From assembly GCF_030248535.1 (NCBI RefSeq), contig NZ_JAHGAJ010000014.1, forward strand, positions 62,001-126,000: a DNA stretch of 64,000 bases. The letters are read 5' to 3'. Within the stretch, counting starts at the first letter, position 1; each line of letters opens with the position of its first letter. The notes beneath the pieces are model-generated. The model was not told the DNA's origin, did not search any database, and saw nothing but the letters and a program-made list of their open reading frames with translations. The position numbers were made by a program, and so were the translations under genes. Shown here piece by piece: positions 1 through 8,396 of the stretch. This DNA is from Vibrio sp. D404a (lineage in GTDB: Bacteria > Pseudomonadota > Gammaproteobacteria > Enterobacterales > Vibrionaceae).

Positions 1-541
1 CCGAAATAGCATCTAAAGAGGCTCCGTGAAAAGAGTCCCAAAGTGAAACTACTTTAAAGTTGTTGGTCACATGCCTTGCGAGCTTGAGCGCCATACCGAT
101 GACAGAGGTGCCTCCGGGGGCGAATAACACACGGTTGAGTTCGCCACCACAGATTTGGGCTAGCTTTTCTGCACACTCAATCGCGGTTTCATTAGTAAAG
201 CGTCGCGGAGAAAACGGCAGTGACGCCATTTGCTCTGTCACTTTCTTGATGACCTCTGGATGGCCGTACCCCAATTGGTGAACATTATTGCCATGGAAGT
301 CCATGTACTTTTTACCTGTTGCATCCTCAATGTAGATACCTTCAGCATGTTGCAGGGTATCTAAGCAGGGTGTCGACATCGCTTGATGCAGAAATACGTC
401 GGAATCTCTTTTTAACAAGGCTTGTGTTGCCTCATCATCCAGAGAGGCGTTCCACTCTTGTCGCGCTGGCGTTGTGTTTACATCCCCTTCACTGCGGAAG
501 TGGGTGTGAGAGAGGCTTTCTTTTGATTCACACTGCATCAT
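1..541 (-). CDS. pbfA: (R)-1-hydroxy-2-aminoethylphosphonate ammonia-lyase (PbfA), 5' part; continues past the window edge
   Basis: I translated this by hand from the minus strand. It is open from an ATG at 541 to the window edge, about 180 codons. The start overlaps the phnW stop (ATGA), so the two genes are translationally coupled. The protein reads as a class III PLP aminotransferase fold: a substrate-entry segment with [16 protein letters not shown], then [19 protein letters not shown], which is the PLP phosphate-binding region. Proteins of this subfamily next to phnW have been shown to be PbfA, a PLP lyase that turns (R)-1-hydroxy-2-AEP into phosphonoacetaldehyde and ammonia. The catalytic lysine lies outside the window. 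The identification rests on subfamily resemblance and context; an ordinary class III transaminase is the alternative. Phosphonoacetaldehyde hydrolase (phnX) may follow downstream, out of view. Confidence 0.82.
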   Translation of the reverse strand, partial: MMQCESKESLSHTHFRSEGDVNTTPARQEWNASLDDEATQALLKRDSDVFLHQAMSTPCLDTLQHAEGIYIEDATGKKYMDFHGNNVHQLGYGHPEVIKKVTEQMASLPFSPRRFTNETAIECAEKLAQICGGELNRVLFAPGGTSVIGMALKLARHVTNNFKVVSLWDSFHGASLDAIS

Positions 542-1644
542 GCCGTTACTTCCCAGTACTTTGCTTTACTGATCGCACCGATTAGACGCTCAATATCAGC
601 AGGGTAAACTTCACCTATGTTACCGATGCGGAAGCAGTCAGCGTTTGACACTTTACCCGGATAGATTACGAAGCCTTGCTCTTTAAGGCGCTCATAGAAC
701 TCTTTGAATTGGTAGTCGCTATGAGTAGGGGAGTAGAAAGAGGTAATGATCGGAGAGTGAAGGTCATCGCTCAATAACGACTCGAAACCCAGAGAACGCA
801 TTCCCGCAACCAGTGTCTTCTGGTTAGTTGAATAGCGTTGGAATCTCGCTTCGATGCCGCCTTCTTGTTCCAGTTCAAGCAGTGCTTGATAGAAGGCACG
901 CACAGTATGCGTTGGTGAAGTAAAGCGCCATTTACCGTGGTTGGCTTCCATGCAGTGCCATTGGTCGTAAAGGTCTAAACTCAGAGAGCGAGCTTGTCCC
1001 TTACACTTTTCTAATTCGCTCTGTTTAGCGATAACAAAACCAAAGCCGGGAACGCCTTGAATACACTTATTCGCTGAGCTGATCATAAAGTCGATACCAA
1101 GCTCCGCTATATCCATAGGGATACCACCGAAGCTTGACATGGCATCAAGAATCACGGTTTTGTCGTTCTGCTTAGCGAGTTGCGCGATTTCCTTAATTGG
1201 ATTGAGCATGCCTGTTGTGGTCTCGCAATGAACAATCGCTACGTGAGTAATCGTAGGATCCATCGCCAAAGCCGTTTCCATTTCGTTCAAGTCAGGTTGT
1301 GATGTCTCACCAGGAGAAACGACATGGCATGGAATGTTTAAATATTGAGCAATTTGTGCGATGCGAGCGCCGTAAGCACCGTTATCGACCACAAGCAGCT
1401 TGCTTTCTGTACTGATTACACTGCCAATCGTTGCTTCGACAGACGCTGTCCCGCTGCCTTGCATTAACACACTTGTATAGCCCGCTTGTTGAGTTGCAAG
1501 CTTCACCAGTTTATGACGGATGACCTGTACGATGTCTTTGTTGTACTCATCGTCCCATGTACACCAGTCTTTTAGCATCGCTTGGCGAACTGATTCAGAG
1601 GTAGAAAGAGGACCAGGGGTTAATAGCAAGTATTCATTTTTCAT
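538..1644 (-). CDS. phnW: 2-aminoethylphosphonate--pyruvate transaminase PhnW
   Basis: Transfers the amino group of 2-aminoethylphosphonate to pyruvate, giving phosphonoacetaldehyde and alanine; a cytoplasmic PLP enzyme. The protein begins [20 protein letters not shown], the usual PhnW start, and is 368 residues long, as expected for the family. The reading frame is open for a further 105 bases upstream, but those residues are not PhnW-like, and GGAA lies about 6-9 bases before the chosen ATG. The PLP lysine is in SSANKCIQG at about residue 193, preceded by the cofactor-binding aspartate in [11 protein letters not shown]. It is first in a minus-strand operon with pbfA and divergent from phnS. 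A PhnR-type operator sits 13-26 bases upstream of the start codon. Confidence 0.95.
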   Translation of the reverse strand: MKNEYLLLTPGPLSTSESVRQAMLKDWCTWDDEYNKDIVQVIRHKLVKLATQQAGYTSVLMQGSGTASVEATIGSVISTESKLLVVDNGAYGARIAQIAQYLNIPCHVVSPGETSQPDLNEMETALAMDPTITHVAIVHCETTTGMLNPIKEIAQLAKQNDKTVILDAMSSFGGIPMDIAELGIDFMISSANKCIQGVPGFGFVIAKQSELEKCKGQARSLSLDLYDQWHCMEANHGKWRFTSPTHTVRAFYQALLELEQEGGIEARFQRYSTNQKTLVAGMRSLGFESLLSDDLHSPIITSFYSPTHSDYQFKEFYERLKEQGFVIYPGKVSNADCFRIGNIGEVYPADIERLIGAISKAKYWEVTA

Positions 1645-1656
1645 TTTGATTTCCAT

Positions 1657-1670
1657 TTGGACTATACCAA
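1657..1670 (-). promoter_or_regulatory. Candidate PhnR (GntR-family) operator upstream of phnW
   Basis: TTGGACTATACCAA has TTGG/CCAA arms around a 6-bp centre. Similar 14-mers precede phnS (1845-1858) and phnT (7254-7267). It lies just upstream of the phnW start, where a repressor could block the promoter. No clear Pho box accompanies this copy. Confidence 0.55.
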
Positions 1671-1787
1671 TATTTGTCGCTACTTTAACAATCGATTTTG
1701 ATGGAGGTAAAGACCCAAAAGGCGAGTTTAATAAAAGCTTCATAAACAAAATGGATGACTATCTCTCTTGTGTGATGGATCTTAAAA

Positions 1788-1816
1788 CTGCCATTTTTTG
1801 TTCATTTAATCGTCAT
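1788..1816 (+). promoter_or_regulatory. Candidate Pho box (PhoB binding site) upstream of phnS
   Basis: Three 7-mers resembling CTGTCAT occur at exact 11-bp steps: CTGCCAT (1788), TGTTCAT (1799) and TCGTCAT (1810). The 4-bp spacers are T/A-rich. This is the standard layout of PhoB direct repeats and would place phnS under phosphate-starvation control. Confidence 0.65.
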
Positions 1817-1844
1817 AAAACTCGAATAGGTTAATACTCGTCAT

Positions 1845-1858
1845 CTGGTACATACCAA
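1845..1858 (+). promoter_or_regulatory. Candidate PhnR operator upstream of phnS
   Basis: CTGGTACATACCAA contains the palindromic core TGGTAYATACCA also seen before phnT. It begins 28 bp after the end of the Pho box and is followed at 1860 by a weaker half-matching copy (TTGGTTTGTACT). Confidence 0.6.
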
Positions 1859-1947
1859 GTTGGTTTGTACTCACTAATGGAAATGAAAGAATGCCAGCCA
1901 ACATGGGCTGCATTCACAATTGCTATACAGTTCAACCGGAGAACATG

Positions 1948-2955
1948 ATGAAAAACCGTTTTATGAAAGGATCACTAGCTGCACTTGTGTCACTACTGGC
2001 TACTAACGCATTTGCGGCCGAGGAAGTGACGGTTTATACGGCGTTTGAAACAGATATTTTGGCGAAGTACAAGAATGCCTTTGAAAGCGAAAACCCAGAC
2101 ATTCGCATCAAATGGGTGCGTGATTCGACAGGTATCATGACAGCTAAACTACTGGCTGAGAAAAATAACCCTCGTGCAGAAGTGGTATGGGGTCTCGCTG
2201 GCTCGTCGATGGCACTTTTAAAAGAAGAGGGCATTCTTCAACCATACACTCCGCAAGGGGTTGATGCACTTCGTGCTAATCTGAATGATCCACAATCTTC
2301 TCAAGCTTGGTACGGCAACGATGCATTCTTCAATGCGGTGTGCTTTAACGAAGCGGTTGCGAAACAGTTGAACTTGCCAGCACCTAAGTCTTGGGATGAT
2401 CTAACTAAGCCTATCTACAAAGGTCATATTGCAATGCCAAACCCAGCGTCTTCAGGCACGGGCTATATGCAAGTATCAGCGTGGCTTCAGAACATGGGTG
2501 AAGACCAAGCATGGAACTACATGCAAAAGCTGGATAAAAACATCGCACACTACACGCACTCAGGCTCTAAGCCATGTGTTCAAGCGGGTATGGGTGAAGT
2601 GGCAATCGGTATCTCTATGGCGAGCCGTGGCGCTAAGCTAAAAACTCAAGGTGCGCCGCTATCGGTTATCACTCCTGAAGGCATCGGTTGGGAATCTGAA
2701 GCAGTTGGCCTAGTTAAATCTTCTGACGCTGCAAAGCGTGTAGTTGATTGGTCTATCTCTAAAGCGGCAAACGAGCTTTACATCGAAATGTACCCGGTTG
2801 TGGGCCACAAAGAGGTAACCGCAACAGTGAAGAACTTCCCGAATGTTGAGAAAAACATGGCGAAGATGGACTTTGCTCGTATGGGTAGTGAGCGTGCGGA
2901 CGTTCTGAAAACTTGGTCAGATAAGTTCGACGCGAAATCTGAGCCAAAATCTTAA
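1948..2955 (+). CDS. phnS: 2-aminoethylphosphonate ABC transporter, periplasmic binding protein
   Basis: Solute-binding protein that delivers 2-aminoethylphosphonate to the inner-membrane ABC importer. The 335-residue product starts MKNRFMKGSLAALVSLLATN and carries a signal peptide ending NAFA-AEEV. The mature part resembles the iron/spermidine-type type II binding proteins used by the PhnS2 family (VTVYTAFETDILAKYKNAF, then RAEVVWGLAGSS). The ATG at 1948 is preferred because GGAG lies 6 bases upstream; an ATG at 1945 and a longer upstream frame are less likely. It is monocistronic, with its own terminator at 2973, and is divergent from phnW. Its partner ATPase and permease are 4.3 kb downstream behind the TonB receptor gene, but the shared Pho box and operator layout ties them together. 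Confidence 0.88.
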   Translation: MKNRFMKGSLAALVSLLATNAFAAEEVTVYTAFETDILAKYKNAFESENPDIRIKWVRDSTGIMTAKLLAEKNNPRAEVVWGLAGSSMALLKEEGILQPYTPQGVDALRANLNDPQSSQAWYGNDAFFNAVCFNEAVAKQLNLPAPKSWDDLTKPIYKGHIAMPNPASSGTGYMQVSAWLQNMGEDQAWNYMQKLDKNIAHYTHSGSKPCVQAGMGEVAIGISMASRGAKLKTQGAPLSVITPEGIGWESEAVGLVKSSDAAKRVVDWSISKAANELYIEMYPVVGHKEVTATVKNFPNVEKNMAKMDFARMGSERADVLKTWSDKFDAKSEPKS

Positions 2956-2972
2956 TCTTACCCCTCTAAATC

Positions 2973-2999
2973 AAAGGAAGGCTTCGGTCTTCCTTTTTT
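2973..2999 (+). terminator. Rho-independent terminator of phnS
   Basis: Stem AAAGGAAG / CTTCCTTT with a GCTTCGGT loop, followed by a T run. A second 9-bp hairpin (AAGGAGCCG / CGGCTCCTT, 3004-3035) follows without a T run; its role is unclear. Confidence 0.85.
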
Positions 3000-3095
3000 G
3001 ATCAAGGAGCCGCGTTATGGCAACAACGGCTCCTTGAGCAGATATCTATATTTAAATGTCATTTCAGTGACGTCGATTCATTTAGGTTAGCTTCC

Positions 3096-4517
3096 ATGTC
3101 AAAACACTATTCATATTGGTTCAAACAAGCCTTGCAACAAGAGTTTGGTCAAGACACTCCACCAAGCCATGCTGGTCAACCACTGGCACAAAATATCGAA
3201 ACAGACATTGCTATTGTTGGTGGTGGCTACACAGGATTGTGGACCGCCATTTTGATCAAACAGCAGCAGCCCAAAAAGCGTGTTGTGGTGATTGAAAAGG
3301 GCTTGTGTGGCAGTGGCGCTTCGGGTGCTAACGGCGGTTGCATGCTCACTTGGTCCACGAAGTATCCGACACTTAAACGTCTTTATGGAGCACAACAAGC
3401 AAGGTGGTTGGTTGAACAATCTGAAGAGGTGATTTTTGAGATTGAGGCGTTTTGCAAAGAGCATGACATTGATGCTCATTTGTACCGCAGTGGTACTTAC
3501 TACACTGCAACTAACCAAGCTCAAAAAGGGGGGATGGCTCCTGTCGTTGATGAGTTAACCAAACAGGGGATCAATAGCTGGAAGGAGTGTGACCAAAACT
3601 TGGCAGAGAAAGCAGGTTCAGACAAGCATATCGAAGGCTACTATTCAGAAGCAGCAGGCAGTGTTCAACCGGCCCTATTGGCTCGAGGGCTACGAAGAGT
3701 TGCCATCGAAATGGGCGTAAAGGTATATGAAAATACGCCTATGACCCAACTTAATTATGGTCAACCCGCCCAAGTGGTCACTCCATCGGCAACGATCACC
3801 GCTAGCAAAGTAGTGCTGGCGCTCAATGCTTGGATGTTGGATCATTTCAAAGCCTTTAAACGCAGCATTGTGGTTGTCTCTTCTGACATGGTGATTACTC
3901 ACCCTATCCCAGAAAAGCTTGCCGCATATGGCCCGGATAAAGGCGCGGCGGTGGTCGACTCAAGGATCTTTGTTCACTATTACCGCGATACTCGAGACGG
4001 TAGGTTGATGCTTGGCAAGGGAGGGAATAAGTTCTCGTTTGCCAATCAGGTCGACACTATGTTCAACCAGCAGACCAAGTACTTGCCGCTGCTTAAACAC
4101 TCATTTCAAAACTTGTTTCCCAAGCTTGAACAACAAGATTTTGCGTACAGCTGGTCGGGCGGTTCCGATCGCTCTGTGACAGGACTGCCTTTCTTCGGCA
4201 ATATCGAGAATCAATCGAACATCTATTATGGATTGGGCTATTCAGGAAACGGCGTTGCACAAACGCGTATGGGCGGCAAGATCCTCTCATCAATGGCTTT
4301 AGAAATTGACAACGAATGGACGAGAAGTGGCATGACAAAAGGGCCACTTGGTCAGTTTCCACCAGAGCCTTTTCGCTGGCTAGGGGCTATGATGGTGCGC
4401 GATGCGGTGCGTCGAAAAGAGAACGCAGAGGATGCAGGTCAAAAACCGATGTGGATAGACAAACAGTTTGCCAAGCTCGCTGGCGCAGCAAGTAAAGCGG
4501 ATAAAGTCACCGACTAG
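3096..4517 (+). CDS. FAD-dependent aminophosphonate oxidoreductase (PbfD-like)
   Basis: A 473-residue flavoprotein of the D-amino-acid-oxidase/glycine-oxidase fold. The dinucleotide-binding motif IVGGGYTGLWTA is at about residues 40-51, followed by a glutamate-ended beta strand (VVVIEKG) and the FAD segment GSGASGANGGCMLTW. The C-terminal FAD loop YYGLGYSGNGVAQTRMGG is at about 375-395. Members linked to phnW have been classed as aminophosphonate oxidoreductases, and some (PbfD) oxidise N-methylated or unmethylated 2-AEP to phosphonoacetaldehyde. The assignment here is inferred from family and position. The start at 3096 is the first ATG, but no strong ribosome site is visible. It stands alone between two terminators, and no clear Pho box or PhnR operator was seen upstream. 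Confidence 0.78.
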   Translation: MSKHYSYWFKQALQQEFGQDTPPSHAGQPLAQNIETDIAIVGGGYTGLWTAILIKQQQPKKRVVVIEKGLCGSGASGANGGCMLTWSTKYPTLKRLYGAQQARWLVEQSEEVIFEIEAFCKEHDIDAHLYRSGTYYTATNQAQKGGMAPVVDELTKQGINSWKECDQNLAEKAGSDKHIEGYYSEAAGSVQPALLARGLRRVAIEMGVKVYENTPMTQLNYGQPAQVVTPSATITASKVVLALNAWMLDHFKAFKRSIVVVSSDMVITHPIPEKLAAYGPDKGAAVVDSRIFVHYYRDTRDGRLMLGKGGNKFSFANQVDTMFNQQTKYLPLLKHSFQNLFPKLEQQDFAYSWSGGSDRSVTGLPFFGNIENQSNIYYGLGYSGNGVAQTRMGGKILSSMALEIDNEWTRSGMTKGPLGQFPPEPFRWLGAMMVRDAVRRKENAEDAGQKPMWIDKQFAKLAGAASKADKVTD

Positions 4518-4545
4518 TTTTGGGACATTGCTTGGTGAATAAATG

Positions 4546-4577
4546 AAAGGCAACTAAGTCATCTCTTAGTTGCCTTT
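4546..4577 (+). terminator. Terminator after the PbfD-like gene
   Basis: Perfect 13-bp stem AAAGGCAACTAAG / CTTAGTTGCCTTT with a 6-nt loop, followed by GTGTTT. The hairpin may also serve the convergent TonB-receptor gene from the other side. Confidence 0.8.
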
Positions 4578-4600
4578 GTGTTTATCGAAAGCTCGGTTTT

Positions 4601-4677
4601 TCACGGTAAACTAAATCGGTTACGGTAAACCAAGCCTATTACGGTAAACAAAGCCTGTTACGGTGAACCAAGATCGC
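4601..4677. repeat. Degenerate 19-20-bp tandem repeat, 4 copies
   Basis: Units beginning TCACGGTAAAC, TACGGTAAACC, TACGGTAAACA and TACGGTGAACC occur at 4601, 4621, 4640 and 4659. The two middle units are nearly identical over 19 bp. The block lies about 27 bp beyond the stop codon of the minus-strand TonB-receptor gene. Similar stop-codon-proximal repeats occur elsewhere in the window. Confidence 0.85.
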
Positions 4678-4703
4678 TCCGTTCAAGTATCCTTGGAGCT
4701 TAT

Positions 4704-6887
4704 TTAGAATTGGTAAGCTGCACTTAGCTTAACTTCTCGACCTGGTGACGGGATACCTTTAGATAGGTACGCTTCGTAGTAACGGTCTGTCAGGTTAGTA
4801 ACAATAGCGCCGAATGACAGGCCTTTAACTTGTTGTACTTCCCAAGTCGCGTACACGTCTTGCAAAGTGTATTGCTCGCTTGGAGGGTAGCTGTACGTTT
4901 TGTCTTCACCTGTTTTCGTTTGTGCATCATACCATCGCAGCTTCCAGCCTGTGGTTAAACCTTCGCTCCATTCATAGCCTAAGCCTAGATTGATGTTTAA
5001 TGGCGGTGTGCTTGGGAAGTCTTCATCACTGCCAGTTGAATCCGCTAAGCTGCCTTTGTACTTACCTCGAACATAAGCCACTGAGAAGTCACTGAAGAAA
5101 TCTGCAATACGATATTGGCTGATTAGCTCAAAGCCATGATTGCGATAGCCGTCTAAGTTGGTATTCCAGCTTTGATTCTCGTCCGTCTCTTTATCTAGGT
5201 TTGCGCCTACGCGATTGTGCACATGGTCGCTAACGTCATTGTAAAACACCGTCAGCTCAGTTCCGATTGAATCGCTTTCATCAAAGAGCCCATCAGTAAT
5301 GTTGATGATACTCGCTTGATAAGCATGAATGCGTGATACCTCAAGATCCCGAGCGGTTGCTGACGCCGCTGCACGTGCGTATTGCACTGAGTATATGTTA
5401 TCGACGGTAGGGGCTTTCATCGCATACGCATATGAAAAGTTTAGGCGCGTGCTGTCTGTAGCTTCGTAGTCAAGATCGATACGAGGGCTAAAGCCTTTAT
5501 GTGTTGTCTCACTGTAGTCATGCCCTGCAGCTGAATCGTTATAGTCTGGTGCGGCATTGCCTTTACCTTCACTTGTCACATACTCATATCTTAATGATGG
5601 AGTGATAGTAAAGTTCGGTGTTGCTTGGAAGTGGTCGGCCACATAGGCAGCGTAGGTTTTTTGAATACCTGAAGGCTCATAGTATGGCGTGTACCAGCCG
5701 TAGTTTTTCGCTGCTTTATCATCATATGAGGCATTAAATACCAAAGAATCACGGTCTGTTTTTTGATATTGAATGCCTGTCACTAAGGTGTGGTTACCTA
5801 AAATTGCAGTGTTGTAGACATCGACAAAATCTCGGTTGTAACTTAACCAAGATTCATGTCCATAGCTGCCCACCGAGACAAACATCTTTTCAAACGCGAT
5901 GTCCGGGCGTACCCAGTGGCGATCATTTTCAGAACGTGCTGCTCGGATATTGAAGTCAATGTATGGATTTGAAGGCGCATAGTTGTACGAGATTGTGGTC
6001 GTGTTATCTGTGTATTCGTTATACACGGTATACGCATACTGTGCGGCTTCTAAAGAGCCGTACTTTTTGATGTTCCAGTCGGTAATGGTTGGCATCTCGC
6101 CGCGTCGGTTCGCCCAAGGTTTACGGCCTTCATCTTTGTAGCGAGTGTGGCTCACTTCGAATTGGTGATGGGCGTTTTGGTAACCGACTTTGAACAGCAT
6201 GTTTTCTTGTTCATACCCAGAATAATCTAGATCTTTGTCCGCACCACCAACACGGATGTCATCCGAATCTGTCACCGAACCATTGGCGATATAGTAAAAG
6301 CCCGTATTGCTTCTGCCGTATAAGCTGAGGTTGTAAGCTTTTGAGTCGCCATTGGTGTTGTATCTTTCATTGACACGGAATCCAAAGCGCTCACCGGGAT
6401 CCAGCAAATCATCGACGGTTTTTGTCTTGATATGAATCGTACCGCCGAATTTACCATTTAGCGCTCGGTAGTCATGAGCGCCTTTAATGATTTCCGCTTC
6501 GCCAATCAAGAATGGGTCAAAGAAAAAAGTACCATAGCGATATTGTTGGAAACCAATCGGTGCACCATCGACGAAGACAGCGATGTCGCTTGGGTCTGAA
6601 AAGCCGCGGATATTGATACGTTCGCCACCCGAGCGCGCACCGCCATCTAAATGCGCACCGGGCACAGCGTCGACAAGGGATGCAAAGTTTGAATACTGTT
6701 GTTCTTCTACCTCATGCCAGTCAATGGTGGTTTGGCCGGGTTCGGAAATCGTAATAGGTTTGGCGTATTGCACGCCCAACACTTCGACAGATTCATCAAT
6801 GGTCTCTGTTGCCATGGAACCGAAAGATTGAAAGACAGCGATTGAAAGTAGACTTAACTTAAAAATGGGGTTTGAGCTGATACTCAT
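4704..6887 (-). CDS. TonB-dependent outer-membrane receptor
   Basis: A 727-residue outer-membrane gated channel. It has an N-terminal signal peptide (SLLSIAVFQSFGSMATE) and a likely TonB box near ESVEVLGV. The plug domain spans about residues 45-155 (RINIRGFSDPSDIAVFVDGAPIG..., then the IIKGAHDYRALNGKFGGTIHI segment). A beta-barrel follows and ends in the terminal phenylalanine (LSAAYQF). The NLTDRYYEAYLSKG and GREVKLS motifs near the end are typical of siderophore/haem-type receptors. The ligand cannot be read from sequence. It sits inside the phosphonate island, yet upstream it has an iron-box-like inverted repeat rather than a Pho box, so it may take up an iron complex or, less likely, a phosphonate ligand. 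Confidence 0.9.
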   Translation of the reverse strand: MSISSNPIFKLSLLSIAVFQSFGSMATETIDESVEVLGVQYAKPITISEPGQTTIDWHEVEEQQYSNFASLVDAVPGAHLDGGARSGGERINIRGFSDPSDIAVFVDGAPIGFQQYRYGTFFFDPFLIGEAEIIKGAHDYRALNGKFGGTIHIKTKTVDDLLDPGERFGFRVNERYNTNGDSKAYNLSLYGRSNTGFYYIANGSVTDSDDIRVGGADKDLDYSGYEQENMLFKVGYQNAHHQFEVSHTRYKDEGRKPWANRRGEMPTITDWNIKKYGSLEAAQYAYTVYNEYTDNTTTISYNYAPSNPYIDFNIRAARSENDRHWVRPDIAFEKMFVSVGSYGHESWLSYNRDFVDVYNTAILGNHTLVTGIQYQKTDRDSLVFNASYDDKAAKNYGWYTPYYEPSGIQKTYAAYVADHFQATPNFTITPSLRYEYVTSEGKGNAAPDYNDSAAGHDYSETTHKGFSPRIDLDYEATDSTRLNFSYAYAMKAPTVDNIYSVQYARAAASATARDLEVSRIHAYQASIINITDGLFDESDSIGTELTVFYNDVSDHVHNRVGANLDKETDENQSWNTNLDGYRNHGFELISQYRIADFFSDFSVAYVRGKYKGSLADSTGSDEDFPSTPPLNINLGLGYEWSEGLTTGWKLRWYDAQTKTGEDKTYSYPPSEQYTLQDVYATWEVQQVKGLSFGAIVTNLTDRYYEAYLSKGIPSPGREVKLSAAYQF

Positions 6888-6945
6888 ACTGAATACTTAT
6901 AGTAGTTATTTGAAGGGGGGATTATATGAATATTTATAAAATACA

Positions 6946-6980
6946 CAAACATTAATGATATTTATTATCATTAATGTTTG
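6946..6980 (-). promoter_or_regulatory. Perfect 15-bp inverted repeat, Fur-box-like, upstream of the TonB receptor
   Basis: Arms CAAACATTAATGATA and TATCATTAATGTTTG are separated by TTTAT. The centre, AATGATATTTATTATCATT, resembles the Fur 19-mer. It lies about 60 bp upstream of the receptor start codon, in promoter position. Confidence 0.6.
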
Positions 6981-7198
6981 GTTGTTATGGCTATTATGCC
7001 TCAGTTTTCTGGTTAGATTGGCTGCTTTGGATCTTTTGATTGGTTTATGTGACTGCACCGATTGGTAGGGTGGAAACTGCGCCAAGGTCATATTGGGCTG
7101 ATAAATTGGCGGTGATATCTTCTCAATTGGCGCGCTCAATTCGTCGTTTGAATAGATTTGTGATAAAGAAACCGAATCGTTACACAAGCGCAATATAA

Positions 7199-7227
7199 CT
7201 GTCATTTAGCTTCTATAAATTTGTCAC
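7199..7227 (+). promoter_or_regulatory. Candidate Pho box upstream of phnT
   Basis: CTGTCAT (7199), CTTCTAT (7210) and TTGTCAC (7221) are spaced exactly 11 bp apart with TTAG and AAAT spacers, the PhoB direct-repeat pattern. Confidence 0.7.
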
Positions 7228-7253
7228 TCAACTGAAATATTCAGGGGTTAGAT

Positions 7254-7267
7254 TTGGTATATACCAT
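7254..7267 (+). promoter_or_regulatory. Candidate PhnR operator upstream of phnT
   Basis: TTGGTATATACCAT carries a perfect TGGTATATACCA palindrome, 26 bp after the Pho box and 19 bp before the phnT ATG. Its TATATA centre could itself be the -10 element. Apart from this site, the Pho box and the Fur-like repeat, I see nothing in the 6888-7286 gap. Confidence 0.65.
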
Positions 7268-7286
7268 TTAAAGAGTGCTGCAGAAA

Positions 7287-8396
7287 ATGAGCAATTCAAC
7301 CTATCTGAATATAGAAAACGTTGTAAAACAGTTCGGTCAGTTTACAGCGTTAAAAAACATCTCCCTGTCGATCGAAAAAGGGGAGTTTGTCTGTTTCTTA
7401 GGGCCGTCTGGCTGCGGGAAAACAACCCTTCTACGTGCCATTGCAGGTTTAGACTTACCTACCTCTGGCCGTATTGAACAAAACCAAGTTGAGACTACTT
7501 TCCTGCCACCAGAAAAGCGCGACTTCGGCATCGTATTTCAATCTTATGCACTTTTCCCCAACCTAACGGTGGAAGAGAACATCGCCATTGGTTTAAAAAA
7601 TCAGGGGATGTCGAATAAAGAGGCATTAGAGGCGGTTGAGAGTTGGCTTGAGACCATCGGTCTGCCGGGATCTGGGCAGAAATACCCAAATCAATTGTCT
7701 GGTGGTCAACAGCAGCGTGTTGCTCTTGCACGAGCATTGGCGCTCTCTCCGGGGTTATTGTTGTTGGATGAGCCGCTTTCTGCGCTTGATGCCAAAGTAA
7801 GAACCCACCTACGAGATGAAATCTGCCAACTGCAAAGAAAGTTGGGGATTACCACCATCATGGTGACACACGATCAAGATGAAGCCCTAACCATGGCTGA
7901 TCGAATTGTCGTAATGAATCACGGTGTGATTGAACAAGTCGGTGCTCCACAAGAGATCTATCAAAAGCCTGCAACACGATTTGTGGCTGAGTTTGTCGGC
8001 AGTATGAATTTCATTGAGGCTTCCATAGTAGCGGATTCTAAAATGCGTATTGCGGAATCGATGCTCACTCTGCCAAGTATCGATAACTTGACGCCAAAAG
8101 TGGGTGACCGTTTTGATATTGCTGTGCGCCCTGAGCAGATTCAATTTGTCGACCGTTTTAACGAGTCCCTGCCAGTACGTATTGTTTCGAGCGAATTTTT
8201 GGGCGCGTTTTATCGAGTTGAGTGTGAATTGCAACACGACCCGATGGCTAAACAGATAGTAGTTGATGTTCCGGTTAAAGCCTTCAACGAAATGAAACTG
8301 CGTCGTGGAGACATTCGTTATGTGGCATTAGACCAAGAAGGTCTGCGCGCATACCCAAGTAACCAGCGTCTTGCATCAAAAGATGAGGCGGCGTGA
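7287..8396 (+). CDS. phnT: 2-aminoethylphosphonate ABC transporter, ATP-binding subunit
   Basis: Cytoplasmic ATPase that powers aminophosphonate import. Of its 369 residues the N-terminal two thirds are a canonical ABC domain: Walker A GPSGCGKTT at about residue 39, signature LSGGQQQR at about 137, Walker B LLLLDEP at about 160, and the switch histidine in MVTHDQDEA. A C-terminal TOBE-like regulatory domain follows (FDIAVRPEQIQFV). The start is uncertain: an in-frame GTG at 7275 is possible, but the product beginning MSNSTYLNIENV fits the family better. The stop overlaps the permease start (GTGA), so it is translated as an operon with the permease and probably phnR. Confidence 0.9.
   Translation: MSNSTYLNIENVVKQFGQFTALKNISLSIEKGEFVCFLGPSGCGKTTLLRAIAGLDLPTSGRIEQNQVETTFLPPEKRDFGIVFQSYALFPNLTVEENIAIGLKNQGMSNKEALEAVESWLETIGLPGSGQKYPNQLSGGQQQRVALARALALSPGLLLLDEPLSALDAKVRTHLRDEICQLQRKLGITTIMVTHDQDEALTMADRIVVMNHGVIEQVGAPQEIYQKPATRFVAEFVGSMNFIEASIVADSKMRIAESMLTLPSIDNLTPKVGDRFDIAVRPEQIQFVDRFNESLPVRIVSSEFLGAFYRVECELQHDPMAKQIVVDVPVKAFNEMKLRRGDIRYVALDQEGLRAYPSNQRLASKDEAA

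Noticed and set aside
1671..1760. Search for a Pho box on the phnW side of the phnW-phnS promoter region
   Set aside because: No set of CTGTCAT-like 7-mers with 11-bp spacing was found on the minus strand.
3004..3035. Second hairpin after the phnS terminator (AAGGAGCCG / CGGCTCCTT), considered as a small RNA or second terminator
   Set aside because: No T run follows and no promoter is evident; it may only be a spacer structure.
3036..3095. ATGTCAT upstream of the PbfD-like gene as a Pho box
   Set aside because: Only one 7-mer fits; the positions 11 bp further on do not match.
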